Shown here: positions 52,454-61,080 of the stretch, piece after piece | Layout of the letters: every line of letters starts with the position of its first letter | Position numbering within the stretch: the first letter of the stretch is position 1 | NCBI RefSeq assembly: GCF_013410115.1 | Contig: NZ_JACCCV010000001.1 | Location: 1,550,001 to 1,614,000, forward strand | DNA from: Tunturiibacter gelidiferens | GTDB taxonomy: Bacteria; Acidobacteriota; Terriglobia; Terriglobales; Acidobacteriaceae | DNA: 64,000 bases | Reading direction: 5' to 3' | Program-made: the position numbers and the translations under genes | The notes under the pieces: model-generated | Told to the model about the DNA's origin: nothing | What the model saw: only the letters and a program-made list of their open reading frames with translations | The model's database searches: none

Positions 52454-53113
52454 ATGGCAGGAATTCTTTTTATCATTTCGGCGCCGTCGGGTTCGGGGAA
52501 GTCGACGCTGGTGAGTCAGCTGCGGACGTTGGTGGAGGGATTGGATTTTTCGATTTCGTATACGACGCGGGCGCCACGGGGGTCGGAGACGGATGGGCGC
52601 GAGTACCACTTCACGACCCGGGCGGAGTTCGAGCGGATGATTGCGGCGGGAGACTTTCTGGAGTGGGCAGAGGTCTTTGGCAACTACTACGGGACGGCGA
52701 TTTCGGCACTGGGACATGCGAAGGACGCGGGAAAGGACCTGCTGCTCGATATCGATGTGCAGGGCGCGGTGCAGGTGATGAAGAAGATGCCGAGGGCGGT
52801 TTCTATCTTCATTCTGCCGCCGAGTCCGCAGGTATTGGAGATGCGGCTGCGCAACCGGAGCGAGGCGGAGCATGTTACGTCTGAGAAGGTGATTCAGAGC
52901 AGGTTAGCTGAAGCTCGGACTGAGTTGAAACAGATGTGGGATTACAAGTATGCGCTGGTGAATGATGTGCTTGACCAGGCTGTGGCGGAGTTGCGGGCGA
53001 TTGTTTTGTGTGAGCGCGGTGAGCGGGACGGAGTGCAGGCGCTGGCTTCGAGTTGCAGAACCGATGCTGCTTCGCCTCGGTTGAAGAAGGCTCTGAGTAC
53101 CTTTCACGAATAA
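52454..53113 (+). CDS. gmk: Guanylate kinase
   Basis: 219 residues from the ATG; a TTG three codons earlier is possible. ILFIISAPSGSGKSTLVSQL is the P-loop, SYTTRAPRGSETDGREYHF binds GMP and LLLDIDVQGAVQVM contains Walker B. It converts GMP to GDP. The tail (about 185-219) is longer than in E. coli. It precedes rpoZ, as in the common gmk-rpoZ pair. Confidence 0.96.
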   Translation: MAGILFIISAPSGSGKSTLVSQLRTLVEGLDFSISYTTRAPRGSETDGREYHFTTRAEFERMIAAGDFLEWAEVFGNYYGTAISALGHAKDAGKDLLLDIDVQGAVQVMKKMPRAVSIFILPPSPQVLEMRLRNRSEAEHVTSEKVIQSRLAEARTELKQMWDYKYALVNDVLDQAVAELRAIVLCERGERDGVQALASSCRTDAASPRLKKALSTFHE

Positions 53114-53190
53114 AGAGCGTGTTATCCACTACGAATTGTGTATGGCTTTTCACCGGGGTGAGTTATAACTTCTGCATCGGGGTGAAACGC

Positions 53191-53403
53191 ATGACGATTG
53201 AGAATGCTTTCCACAATAAGTACAGTCTGGTGAAAGGTGCGGCGCGTCGCGCGCGGCAGCTACAGTCTGGCGCCTCTCCTCTGATCGTGGCCAAGTCGAT
53301 GAAGGCTTGTCGCGTGGCGCAGGATGAGATCAAGCAGGGACACGTGAAGTTCGTTTTGCCGGAGAAGGTTGTAGAGCCTGTACTTGATCTTCCTGTGCAC
53401 TAA
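53191..53403 (+). CDS. rpoZ: RNA polymerase omega subunit
   Basis: 70 residues from the ATG at 53191 with GGGGTGAAACGC upstream; the longer frame back to 53053 lies inside gmk. NKYSLVKGAARRARQLQSGA is the omega signature in slightly changed form, followed by KACRVAQDEIKQGHVKFVLP. It stabilises the beta-prime subunit. The MxR-type start and the length fit the smaller omega proteins. Confidence 0.88.
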   Translation: MTIENAFHNKYSLVKGAARRARQLQSGASPLIVAKSMKACRVAQDEIKQGHVKFVLPEKVVEPVLDLPVH

Positions 53404-53421
53404 GCGCGATACCATAGAGCC

Positions 53422-54309
53422 ATGGCAGGTGAAGTAGAGCAGCAGCTGCGGGCTTACGTGGAATATCTTCGCGACATCGGCGTCCATGACTTCTATCGTC
53501 GGGGCGAGCCGGTGTACGCGGAGACCGTTCCGGTTGCTCCTCTTGATGCCGTTGATGCGGTTTCTCCCGTCGACGATGCGGTGGAAGCGCGACCGTTGCC
53601 TGCGAAGGCGGCTGTGGCAGAACAGCGGGCTGTTGCTGTTTCGAGTCGACCTCAATTTCTGGAGCCTCCTATCGCGAAGCTTGTGAGTTTCGATGATCTT
53701 GTTCCCCTGCCTGCAACCCGGGTGGCCGCGGCGCATAAGGCTGAGGCACTGATTGGAATCAAAACTGAGATTGGCGATTGCACGCGGTGTCCGCTGGCGT
53801 ATGCGGGCAGGCGGACGATCGTGTTCGGCGATGGCGATGCCAATGCGCGGTTGATGTTTGTCGGCGAGGGGCCGGGGGCGGATGAGGACACCACGGGGAT
53901 TCCTTTTGTCGGGAAGGCTGGGCAGCTGCTCAACAACATGATCCAGGCGATGGGCCTCAAGCGGGAGGAGGTTTACATCGCCAACATCGTGAAGTGCAGG
54001 CCGCCGGCGAACCGGGTTCCTGAGCCGGTGGAGGCTAATACCTGCGATCAGTTTTTGCTGCAGCAGATAGACGTGGTACAGCCCCAGGTGATCGTGGCGC
54101 TGGGGTCTACGGCGGCGACGTACCTGCTGGGTGTGAAGCAGTCCCTGAGCGTGCTGCGGGGCCGCTGGCATAGCTGCAGGGGAGCGAAGCTGGCGGTGAC
54201 CTACCATCCGGCGTTTCTGCTGCGGGATCCGGGGATGAAGGGTGAGGCCTGGAAGGATCTGCAGAGGGTGATGGCGGAGATGGGGTTGAAGGGCGCGAGC
54301 CGGGGCTGA
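53422..54309 (+). CDS. Type-4 uracil-DNA glycosylase (iron-sulfur)
   Basis: 295 residues. An N-terminal Ala/Val/Pro-rich segment (about 30-105) is extra to the catalytic domain. The domain starts CTRCPLAYAGRRTIVFGDGD (about 118), then MFVGEGPGADEDTTGIPFVG, NIVKCRPPANRVP with the third cluster Cys, CDQFLLQQI with the fourth, and the C-terminal HPAFLLRDPG. Four cysteines bind a 4Fe-4S cluster. It removes uracil from DNA. It follows rpoZ by 18 bases. Confidence 0.9.
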   Translation: MAGEVEQQLRAYVEYLRDIGVHDFYRRGEPVYAETVPVAPLDAVDAVSPVDDAVEARPLPAKAAVAEQRAVAVSSRPQFLEPPIAKLVSFDDLVPLPATRVAAAHKAEALIGIKTEIGDCTRCPLAYAGRRTIVFGDGDANARLMFVGEGPGADEDTTGIPFVGKAGQLLNNMIQAMGLKREEVYIANIVKCRPPANRVPEPVEANTCDQFLLQQIDVVQPQVIVALGSTAATYLLGVKQSLSVLRGRWHSCRGAKLAVTYHPAFLLRDPGMKGEAWKDLQRVMAEMGLKGASRG

Positions 54310-54415
54310 CAAAGTTGTGGTCCTTTTGGGAAGTGTGGGGGTACCCCCTGGGGGGTATTTCCGCGCAAGTTGTTTGTTTATAGTTACTTGCATTTTTTGA
54401 AAATCTCCAAAATCT

Positions 54416-54462
54416 TCTAAACAAAAGGGTTACAGGTAAATAAGTCTAAACAAAAGAGTTAC
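54416..54462 (+). repeat. Two 18-base direct repeats with an 11-base spacer
   Basis: TCTAAACAAAAGGGTTAC (54416-54433) and TCTAAACAAAAGAGTTAC (54445-54462) differ at one base. They lie just before the terminator at 54481. Confidence 0.75.
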
Positions 54463-54480
54463 GAACCTTTAACGACGAAG

Positions 54481-54508
54481 AGCCCGAGCAGAAGCTCGGG
54501 CTTTTTCT
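54481..54508 (+). terminator. Rho-independent terminator
   Basis: AGCCCGAG and CTCGGGCT with a 6-base loop (CAGAAG), then TTTTCT. It lies 172 bases after the glycosylase stop and ends the long plus-strand block. Confidence 0.9.
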
Positions 54509-54643
54509 ATCTTTATCCAGTTTACGGGATTGGAGGTAACTAATACGCCACGCGAATCTCCCTTATTGGCGCGGGGATTTGCGATTTGAGGGCTTGACAG
54601 GTTTTTGCGGGGGTGGGAGGACGGGCAACGACAAAAAGCAGAA

Positions 54644-54780
54644 GCAGATCCCCTGCGGGGATGACAACAAGAAAGGCAACCGCAACTGCAACTGCAACTG
54701 CGACCGCAACTGCAACTGCGACCGCAAGTGCAACGGCAACCGCAAGTGCAACGCAACCGCAATTGCAAGCGCAACTGCGA
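54644..54780 (+). repeat. Family C element followed by hexanucleotide ACNGCA array 3
   Basis: GCAGATCCCC, TGC, GGGGATGACAAC (54644-54667) directly precedes about 17 degenerate units (ACTGCA, ACCGCA, AGTGCA) at 54674-54780. The order, element then array, is related to array 2 at 21745, where the same element is embedded. Confidence 0.8.
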
Positions 54781-54849
54781 AATACAGGGATCCTTCCCCT
54801 TCGGGGACGCTCAGGGTCAGGATGACGACTTCGGGGAGAGGTTCGTGGG

Positions 54850-55521
54850 TCAGGGTGGTGTGATTCGGACGGAGTTGGCTCGGCAGGAGCGGACGGGTCC
54901 GCAGGGGGTGGGCTGAGCGCGCTTGTCGAGGCAGACCTCGACGGCGGTGAGGTAGTTGTTGCCGCAGCTGATGGCGAGGCTTGCGGCGGGGATGGAAGGG
55001 TTCGCTGTCTGGAAGAGGTCGATGAGCTGGGCGGGCGTGAGCGAGATCTGGTGATTGAGCTGAGCGAGCGTTGGCGGGACGGCGACCGCCTTGTAGGCGG
55101 TGCGGGCGAGGGTGAAGAAGGCGTCCGGAGAGAGGCCGGAGCAGGTGCCGTGGGTGCGCCACTCGTGGCGGAGGAGACCGGGGTCGGGATAGATGTCGGA
55201 GTAGGAGGAGGGATCGCGCGGACCGGGGTCGGTGGAGCAGTTCTGCGGATAGCCTCCGTTGGTGTTTTGAGGCCAGAGGCCGTGCAGTACGAAGGCGGGG
55301 CGCTGGGCGCACTCGGTTGCGGTGGGGTGTGAGTGGCAGAATTCGGGGGACCAGGAGAGGTTGAGGAGGTAGTAGTCGAAGGGTTGAGTGGTGATGGGTT
55401 CGATGGCTTGCGCTGCGGCCGCACCTGGACGTGGAGCGGGCTCAGGCGTGGGTCGAGGAGGCGGGTTGCAGGCGGTGAGCAGAAGAAGGATCAGAAGCGA
55501 GAGTGCGGCTTTCTTCTTCAT
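54850..55521 (-). CDS. Ribonuclease T2 family lipoprotein
   Basis: 223 residues from the ATG at 55521. The signal KKKAALSLLILLLLTAC is a lipobox with Cys at the end; a Pro-rich linker follows. The catalytic motifs are FVLHGLWPQ (CAS I, about 76-84) and LLRHEWRTHGTCSGL (CAS II, about 115-129), with both His and the Glu. It cleaves RNA in the periplasm or outside. No good ribosome site is visible, so the start is moderately sure. Confidence 0.87.
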   Translation of the reverse strand: MKKKAALSLLILLLLTACNPPPRPTPEPAPRPGAAAAQAIEPITTQPFDYYLLNLSWSPEFCHSHPTATECAQRPAFVLHGLWPQNTNGGYPQNCSTDPGPRDPSSYSDIYPDPGLLRHEWRTHGTCSGLSPDAFFTLARTAYKAVAVPPTLAQLNHQISLTPAQLIDLFQTANPSIPAASLAISCGNNYLTAVEVCLDKRAQPTPCGPVRSCRANSVRITPP

Positions 55522-55740
55522 AGTGGGAGAAGGATAGCGTTTGTGGATGGATGACGCCAGCGAACTAACGATGCCATGTTCTGTAAGGAGTGGACTTGTT
55601 GTTGTGCGTCTTCGCAGGGTTGGCGGTGCGTTTCCGGATGTCACCGAATATTTTTGAATCGAAGAGTGGAGGCGTATTCTGCATATAGAATGGCGTGTTT
55701 CGCATATCAGTGACCAGTTGTGACGGTCTACATTTGAACC

Positions 55741-56802
55741 ATGTACAACGCAAAAGCATACTCCGCTGCCAGTGCGTCATCGCCGCTTGCATCCACTACG
55801 ATCGCGCGGCGCGATCCAACCGAGACAGACGTGCAGATCGAGATTCTCTTCTGCGGAATCTGTCACTCTGATCTACACCAGGCCCGTAATGAGTGGAGCG
55901 GTGTGATGCCCACTGTTTATCCGTGCGTTCCCGGTCATGAGATTGTGGGCCGTGTAACCAAGACCGGCTCGGCTGTAACTAAATTCAAGACCGGCGACGT
56001 TGTTGCGGTCGGCTGCATGGTCGACTCGGATGGTGTGTGCGAGGAGTGCAAGGCGGGCCTGGAGCAGTTCTGCCCGAACTTGACGCTCACTTACAACTTT
56101 CCTGACAAGCATACCGGCGGCGTCACGTATGGCGGCTACTCGGACAGTGTTGTTGTGGACCAGAGATTTGTCCTTAAGGTTCCGAGCAATCTTGATCCCG
56201 CGGGAGCTGCTCCTCTGCTCTGTGCCGGCATTACGACCTACTCTCCGATGCATCACTGGGGCGTGACGAAGGGCAAGAAGGTTGGCGTTGTGGGCCTTGG
56301 CGGACTTGGCCACATGGGAGTGAAGTTCGCTCATGCGCTGGGTGCGCATGTCGTACTGTTTACGACTTCGCCTAACAAGAAGGACGATGCTCTTCGTCTG
56401 GGAGCAGATGAGGTTGTCATCTCTCGCAATGCGGACGAGATGGCAAAGCATGCGGGCAGCTTCGACTTTATCCTCGATGCGGTGTCGGCTGACCACGACA
56501 TCAACGCTTATTTGAATCTGCTGCGCCGCGACGGGAATCTCTGCCTGGTGGGTGCGCCGGAGAAGCCGTTGTCGGTGTCTGCATTCGGCCTGCTGTTCGG
56601 TCGCCGTAGTCTGTCGGGTTCGCCGATCGGGGGCGTTGCGGAGACACAGGAGATGCTTGATTTCTGCGGCAAACATAACATCACCGCGGATGTCGAGATC
56701 ATTCCTATTCAGAAGGTGAATGATGCTTACGAGAGGTTGCTGAAGGCTGACGTGAAGTACCGGTTCGTCATCGACATGGCCTCTCTGAAAGGTGCGGCGT
56801 AG
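55741..56802 (+). CDS. Zinc-dependent alcohol dehydrogenase (YahK/cinnamyl type)
   Basis: 353 residues. Catalytic zinc ligands FCGICHSDLHQ and VPGHEIVGRV, the structural zinc lobe CEECKAGLEQFC and the Rossmann loop VGVVGLGGLGHMGVKFAHAL are intact. LFTTSPNKKDDALRLGADEV continues the cofactor domain and points to NADP use. It reduces a range of aldehydes. An AraC-type gene starts 8 bases after its stop. Confidence 0.92.
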   Translation: MYNAKAYSAASASSPLASTTIARRDPTETDVQIEILFCGICHSDLHQARNEWSGVMPTVYPCVPGHEIVGRVTKTGSAVTKFKTGDVVAVGCMVDSDGVCEECKAGLEQFCPNLTLTYNFPDKHTGGVTYGGYSDSVVVDQRFVLKVPSNLDPAGAAPLLCAGITTYSPMHHWGVTKGKKVGVVGLGGLGHMGVKFAHALGAHVVLFTTSPNKKDDALRLGADEVVISRNADEMAKHAGSFDFILDAVSADHDINAYLNLLRRDGNLCLVGAPEKPLSVSAFGLLFGRRSLSGSPIGGVAETQEMLDFCGKHNITADVEIIPIQKVNDAYERLLKADVKYRFVIDMASLKGAA

Positions 56803-56809
56803 TTCAACG

Positions 56810-57817
56810 ATGAGTAAGCATTTTCGGGTTTCCGGCCGTCTAGCGTCGAAGTTGAACGAGTCGGGAGTTCGTGTGTCCTCTGTTCTGGAGCGTGCGGGGT
56901 TGCCTTCGGGTCTGCTCGATCAACCTCGCATTCTCTTATCGACAGGAGAGTTCTTTGCGCTGTGGCGGGGGATTGGGCAGGTAAGCTCTGATCCCGCCAT
57001 CGGGCTTGTGTTGGGCACGGAGACGAAGGCTGAGCACTTCGATCCTGTGGTGCTTGCGGCTCTTTCGACGGGCAGCTTTGGTGAGGCGATGCGGCAGATC
57101 GCGCGCTATAAACAACTCTCTTGTCCGGAGGAGGTTGTGCTTGAGCCGGGTGACGCGGAGTGGACTATTCAGTTTCGTTGGCTGCTGGCGAACGAGGCTG
57201 AGCCCGCGGTGCTGACGGATCTTTGCTTCGCGTGGGTACTTGGGATTGCGCGGCTTGGGACGGGAGTGCGGGTTTCGCCGTTGCGTCTTGAGCTGCAACG
57301 GCCGCGTGCGAATGCAAGATCTCTTGAGCGCCACTTTGGCTGCGCGGTTGTGTTTGGTGCGGCGCGTAATGCGATTGTGTTTCGCCCGTCGGATGCTGAG
57401 CTTCGCTTTGTGACTCGTAATGCGGAGCTGTTGGCGATGCTTGCGCCGCAACTGGATGAGGAGTTGAAGCAGCATAAGGGCGAGGAGAGTTTTCCGGAGC
57501 GGGTTCGCGCGACGATTCAGAGGAAGCTTACGGGGAGCCGTCCGAAGATGGAGGAGATCGCTCGCGAACTTCATATCAGCTCTCGTACGCTGCAGCGGCG
57601 GTTGCAGGATGCCGGCTCGAGCTTTCAGAAGGCTTTGGAAGAGGCGCGGCATCAGCTGGCGCGGCACTATTTGACCAACTCGTTGCTGGAGTTGGGTGAG
57701 ACGGCACACCTGCTGGGATATGAGGATTCGAACTCATTTGTGAGGGCGTTTCGGATATGGGAGGGTGTTCCGCCGGCGCACTGGCGGGGAGCGCAGCGGG
57801 CGAAGGCTGCTTTGTAG
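56810..57817 (+). CDS. AraC-family regulator with arabinose-binding-like N-domain
   Basis: 335 residues from the ATG; an in-frame GTG at 56792 would overlap the dehydrogenase. The N-terminal domain (about 1-195, LDQPRILLSTGEFFALWRGI) belongs to the OruR/ArgR-like AraC group. The HTH pair lies at about 235-330 (ARELHISSRTLQRRLQDAGS and LLGYEDSNSFVRAFRIWEGV). It is probably co-transcribed with the alcohol dehydrogenase and may control it. Confidence 0.88.
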   Translation: MSKHFRVSGRLASKLNESGVRVSSVLERAGLPSGLLDQPRILLSTGEFFALWRGIGQVSSDPAIGLVLGTETKAEHFDPVVLAALSTGSFGEAMRQIARYKQLSCPEEVVLEPGDAEWTIQFRWLLANEAEPAVLTDLCFAWVLGIARLGTGVRVSPLRLELQRPRANARSLERHFGCAVVFGAARNAIVFRPSDAELRFVTRNAELLAMLAPQLDEELKQHKGEESFPERVRATIQRKLTGSRPKMEEIARELHISSRTLQRRLQDAGSSFQKALEEARHQLARHYLTNSLLELGETAHLLGYEDSNSFVRAFRIWEGVPPAHWRGAQRAKAAL

Positions 57818-57878
57818 ATTCTTCGCGAGGGCAAGGGTGGAGATCGGGCTGTGGGGGCTGGTCGGTTAAGCTGGTGGG

Positions 57879-60569
57879 ATGGCTTTGTTTTGCGATGTTG
57901 CTTTGCCGGTGCCGCTGGATAGGACGTTTACCTATGCGGTGAATGGGGTGGTGCCGGTGGTGGGGGCGCGGGTGCTGGTGCCGTTCAGTGGGCAGAGGCT
58001 GATGGGCGTGGTGGTGCGGGTGCATGAGGATGCGCCGGTGGAGGAGTTTGAGATCAAGCCGGTGCAGCAGGTGTTGGATGATGCGGCGCTGCTGCCGGAG
58101 GAGCTGATGAAGCTCGCGGGGTGGATCGCGCAGTACTATGTCGCGCCGCTGGGTGAGGGGCTGCGAGGGATGCTGCCGCTGGCGGCGGAGGTGAAGCGGC
58201 ATTTTTCTTATCGGATCGCGGAGGCTGGGAGGAAGGTGTTGTATGAGGGGGCGGTGAAGGGGTCTTCGCGGCGATCGAAGCTGACGGTGGAGGAGCAGAA
58301 TCGGGAGTACGCGGTGCTGAATTATCTGGAGGGGGGCGAGGCGGCGAAGATGTCGGCGCTGCGGTCGGCGACTGGGGCGAATAAAGGGCTCTTGGAGGGA
58401 ATGGTTCGAAAGAAGTGGCTGGTGAGGGAGGCAGTGGCGGAGGAGCGGGATGCGAGGCGGCTGGAGAAGGTGGCGGTGCTGGTGGCGGAGGCTCGACTGC
58501 CGAAGTTGAATGAGAATCAGACGGCGATTCTGGCGGAGCTGGCAGCGGTGGGTGGGCGGATGCGGGTGCGGGATCTGCGGTTGAGTTTGACGCGTGCGGG
58601 AGTGCCGGAGTCTACGTTAGGGACGCTGGTGAAGCGCGGGCTGGTGGGGGTTGAAGAGGTGAAGCGGGAGTTCTGGATGGGAGGGCTGGTTGCGGAGGGT
58701 GGAGAAGAAGCAGATTCCTCCGCTGCGCTGCGGAATGACAACCAAAAAAACAGGAACTTGCGTGCCCCCGAGGACCGGACGATGCGTGCGCAAGAGGACA
58801 CGACGTTGCATGCGCAAGAGGATACGACGTTGCATGCGCAAGAGAACAGGACGATGCATGCGCAAGAGAACAGGACGATGCATGCGGGCGAGAAGAGGAA
58901 GAAGCATGCGCATGAACATGCTTTGAATGAGGCGCAGATGGAGGCGCTCGGGACGATCGCGGCAGCGATGGAGAAGGGTGGGTTCAGGCCGCATCTGCTG
59001 TATGGGATTACGGGGAGTGGAAAGACCTCGGTTTATTTTGCGGCGATGCAGAGGGCGCTGGATGCGGGGAAGAGCGCGTTGCTGCTGGTGCCGGAGATCG
59101 GGTTGACGCCGGCGATGGCAGGGCAGATGGTGGCGGCGTTTGGCGGTGAGGTGGCACTGCTGCACTCGCAGCTGACGCCGGATGAGCGGGCAGAGCAGTG
59201 GCACAGGATTCGTCGGGGTGAGGCGAGGATTGTGGTGGGGACGCGGTCTGCGGTGTTTGCGCCGATGGTGGATCTGGGGTTGATCATCGTGGATGAGGAA
59301 CATGACTCGAGCTACAAGCAGGAGGAGACGCCGCGGTATCACGGGAGGGATGTGGCGGTGATGCGGGCGAAGTTCAATGAAGCTGTGGTGGTGCTGGGGT
59401 CGGCGACGCCTTCGCTTGAGAGCTGGGCGAATGCGGAGAAGGGGCGGTATGCGCGGGTGGAGATGCGCGCGCGGGTTGCGGACAGGCCGATGCCGCTGGT
59501 GGAGCTGGTGGATATGCGGGAGGAGTTTCGCGAGACGGGGCAGGAGCAGATCTTTTCGCGGAGGTTGATGGAGGAGACGCAGGCTACGCTCGACCGCGGG
59601 GAGCAGGTGATTTTGTTGTTGAATCGGCGGGGGTACTCGTCGACGGTGTTGTGCCGGAGCTGCGGGGAGAAGATCGAGTGCGAGAACTGCGCGGTGTCGA
59701 TGACTTATCACAAGCCGGTGAGTGGCAATGATGCGATTGCGCAGCCGGGACAGCGATTGGAGTGTCACTACTGCGGATCGCGACGGGCGGTGCCCAAGGC
59801 TTGTCCGAAGTGTGAGAGTGAACATCTTTATTTTCTTGGAGTGGGCTCGCAGCAGGGAGAGGAGAGGCTGCAGGAGCTGTTTCCGACGGCGCGGATTGGG
59901 CGGATGGATCGCGATACGGTGCGCGGGCGAAGTGATATGGAGCGGCTGCTGGCGAGGCTCCATGGGGGCGAGATCAATCTGTTGGTGGGGACGCAGATGA
60001 TCGCGAAGGGACATGACATTCATGGAGTGACGCTGGTTGGAGTGATTGGGGCGGACTTCCAACTCGGGCTGCCCGACTTTCGCGCGGCGGAGAGAGTGTT
60101 CCAGTTGCTGACCCAGGTGTCAGGCCGGGCGGGGCGTGGGGATCTGATTGGGAAAGTGCTGGTGCAGACGTACCATCCGGATCACTACGCGATTCAGTTC
60201 GCGGCGAAGCATGACTATCTTGGGTTTGTAGCGAAGGAGATGCAGTATCGGCGATGGATGCACTATCCGCCGTTTGCGGTGCTGGCGAATGTGGTGGTTC
60301 AGAGCGAGAAGCTGGAGGAGGCCACGGCGTGGGCGGGAACGCTGGGGCGATGGTTTCAGAAGGCTCGGTTGGATAAGGTGCGAGTATTGGGGCCGGCGGC
60401 GGCACCAATTGTCCGGTTGAAGCGGATTTACCGGTACCACTTTGTGCTGAAGGCGGAGCGGCGGCAGACGCTGGGCGAGACGCTGCGGGCGATGCTGGCT
60501 TATGCGGAGACGCAAGGGATTGCGCGCCGAAACCTGATGGTCGACGTGGATGCTGTGCACCTGATGTGA
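57879..60569 (+). CDS. priA: Primosomal protein N' (PriA) with repeat-bearing insert
   Basis: 896 residues against about 730 in E. coli. The N-terminal 3'-DNA-binding domain (about 1-100, LPVPLDRTFTYAVN) and the winged helix are followed by an insert (about 270-348) holding a family C repeat read in frame and 8-residue tandem repeats. The helicase follows: YGITGSGKTSVYF (Walker A), VDEEHDSSYKQEETPRYHGR and LGSATPSLES. The zinc clusters CRSC, CENC, CHYC and CPKC are all present. It restarts stalled replication forks. GTG and GCG codons continue across the insert. Confidence 0.94.
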   Translation: MALFCDVALPVPLDRTFTYAVNGVVPVVGARVLVPFSGQRLMGVVVRVHEDAPVEEFEIKPVQQVLDDAALLPEELMKLAGWIAQYYVAPLGEGLRGMLPLAAEVKRHFSYRIAEAGRKVLYEGAVKGSSRRSKLTVEEQNREYAVLNYLEGGEAAKMSALRSATGANKGLLEGMVRKKWLVREAVAEERDARRLEKVAVLVAEARLPKLNENQTAILAELAAVGGRMRVRDLRLSLTRAGVPESTLGTLVKRGLVGVEEVKREFWMGGLVAEGGEEADSSAALRNDNQKNRNLRAPEDRTMRAQEDTTLHAQEDTTLHAQENRTMHAQENRTMHAGEKRKKHAHEHALNEAQMEALGTIAAAMEKGGFRPHLLYGITGSGKTSVYFAAMQRALDAGKSALLLVPEIGLTPAMAGQMVAAFGGEVALLHSQLTPDERAEQWHRIRRGEARIVVGTRSAVFAPMVDLGLIIVDEEHDSSYKQEETPRYHGRDVAVMRAKFNEAVVVLGSATPSLESWANAEKGRYARVEMRARVADRPMPLVELVDMREEFRETGQEQIFSRRLMEETQATLDRGEQVILLLNRRGYSSTVLCRSCGEKIECENCAVSMTYHKPVSGNDAIAQPGQRLECHYCGSRRAVPKACPKCESEHLYFLGVGSQQGEERLQELFPTARIGRMDRDTVRGRSDMERLLARLHGGEINLLVGTQMIAKGHDIHGVTLVGVIGADFQLGLPDFRAAERVFQLLTQVSGRAGRGDLIGKVLVQTYHPDHYAIQFAAKHDYLGFVAKEMQYRRWMHYPPFAVLANVVVQSEKLEEATAWAGTLGRWFQKARLDKVRVLGPAAAPIVRLKRIYRYHFVLKAERRQTLGETLRAMLAYAETQGIARRNLMVDVDAVHLM
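58707..58743 (+). repeat. Family C element inside priA
   Basis: GCAGATTCCTCCGC, TGC, GCTGCGGAATGACAACC. It resembles the intergenic elements at 21766 and 54644 and is read in frame as ADSSAALRNDNQ. Confidence 0.65.
58779..58922 (+). repeat. 24-bp tandem repeat inside priA
   Basis: Five clear units and a sixth degenerate one, encoding TMRAQEDT, TLHAQEDT, TLHAQENR, TMHAQENR, TMHAGEKR and KKHAHEHA. A partial unit (LRAPEDR) precedes it. The unit length keeps the frame. Confidence 0.95.
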
Positions 60570-60650
60570 CGCATCGTTGGCGGTGAAATGTTGGGGAGGT
60601 TAATGCTAACAAGTCGCGACTGCTGGTGCGTCAAGACTTAGCCAAATGCT

Positions 60651-60920
60651 CTAGTCAAGCAGATGGAGTTCTTTGCCTGGCTTGAAGCGAACTGCTTTGC
60701 CTGGGGCAATGGTGACTTCGGCGCCGGTCCTGGGATTGCGGCCGATTCCGGTTTTGCGCGGCTTGACGGTAAATACACCAAATCCGCGGAGTTCAATGCG
60801 ATCTCCCGCGATGAGAGTGGCTTTCATGCTTTCAAAGATCGCATCGACAGCCGACTCTGCTTTTGTCCTTGGAAGGCCGGTTCTTTCTACCACCCTCTGT
60901 ATGAGATCCTGCTTAATCAT
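60651..60920 (-). CDS. HU/IHF-family DNA-binding protein
   Basis: 89 residues. MIKQDLIQRVVERTGLPRTK at the start, then ELRGFGVFTVKPRKTGIGRN and the DNA-binding arm with NPRTGAEVTIAPGKAVRFKP. The length and GRNPRTG are standard for HU. It bends and compacts DNA. It converges on priA with 81 bases between. A good promoter lies 60-88 bases upstream. Confidence 0.94.
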   Translation of the reverse strand: MIKQDLIQRVVERTGLPRTKAESAVDAIFESMKATLIAGDRIELRGFGVFTVKPRKTGIGRNPRTGAEVTIAPGKAVRFKPGKELHLLD

Positions 60921-60979
60921 CTGGGCCGCCCTTGGGCTGTAATTTTTTTGAAACTGGATGCTGACCTGGTAGTACGGTG

Positions 60980-61008
60980 ATGTTAGAAACTCAAACTCAG
61001 ATTGTCAA
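60980..61008 (-). promoter_or_regulatory. Sigma-70 type promoter of the HU gene
   Basis: Read on the minus strand: perfect TTGACA (61008-61003), a 17-base spacer, then TAACAT (60985-60980), matching four of six positions of the -10 box. Confidence 0.6.
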
Positions 61009-61080
61009 CGAAAGAACGCTACCGTAAGATGAAGAATCTAATGACGCAATGGGACCTGGGACACTACCGCACCCAATTTA

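Larger units (their letters stand above)
54310..54849. other. 540-base gene-free, repeat-rich region
   Basis: In order it holds: a 12-base palindrome GGGGGTACCCCC (54337-54348); two copies of an 18-base direct repeat (54416-54462); a terminator (54481-54508); a family C element (54644-54670); hexamer array 3 (54674-54780); and a family C-like CCCCTTCGGGG with GGATGACGA (about 54795-54830). Large frames here (on the minus strand into RNase T2) look like noise. Confidence 0.6.

Noticed and set aside
54416..54462. Two 18-mers as a mini-CRISPR
   Set aside because: Only two copies, 11-base spacer, no cas gene in the window.
54540..55424. 294-residue minus-strand frame
   Set aside because: It overlaps RNase T2 in another frame and is Pro/Ser/Thr/Ala-rich noise running into the hexamer array.
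58779..58922. Regular repeats in priA as a CRISPR array
   Set aside because: Units abut without spacers, are 24 bp, and keep the reading frame.
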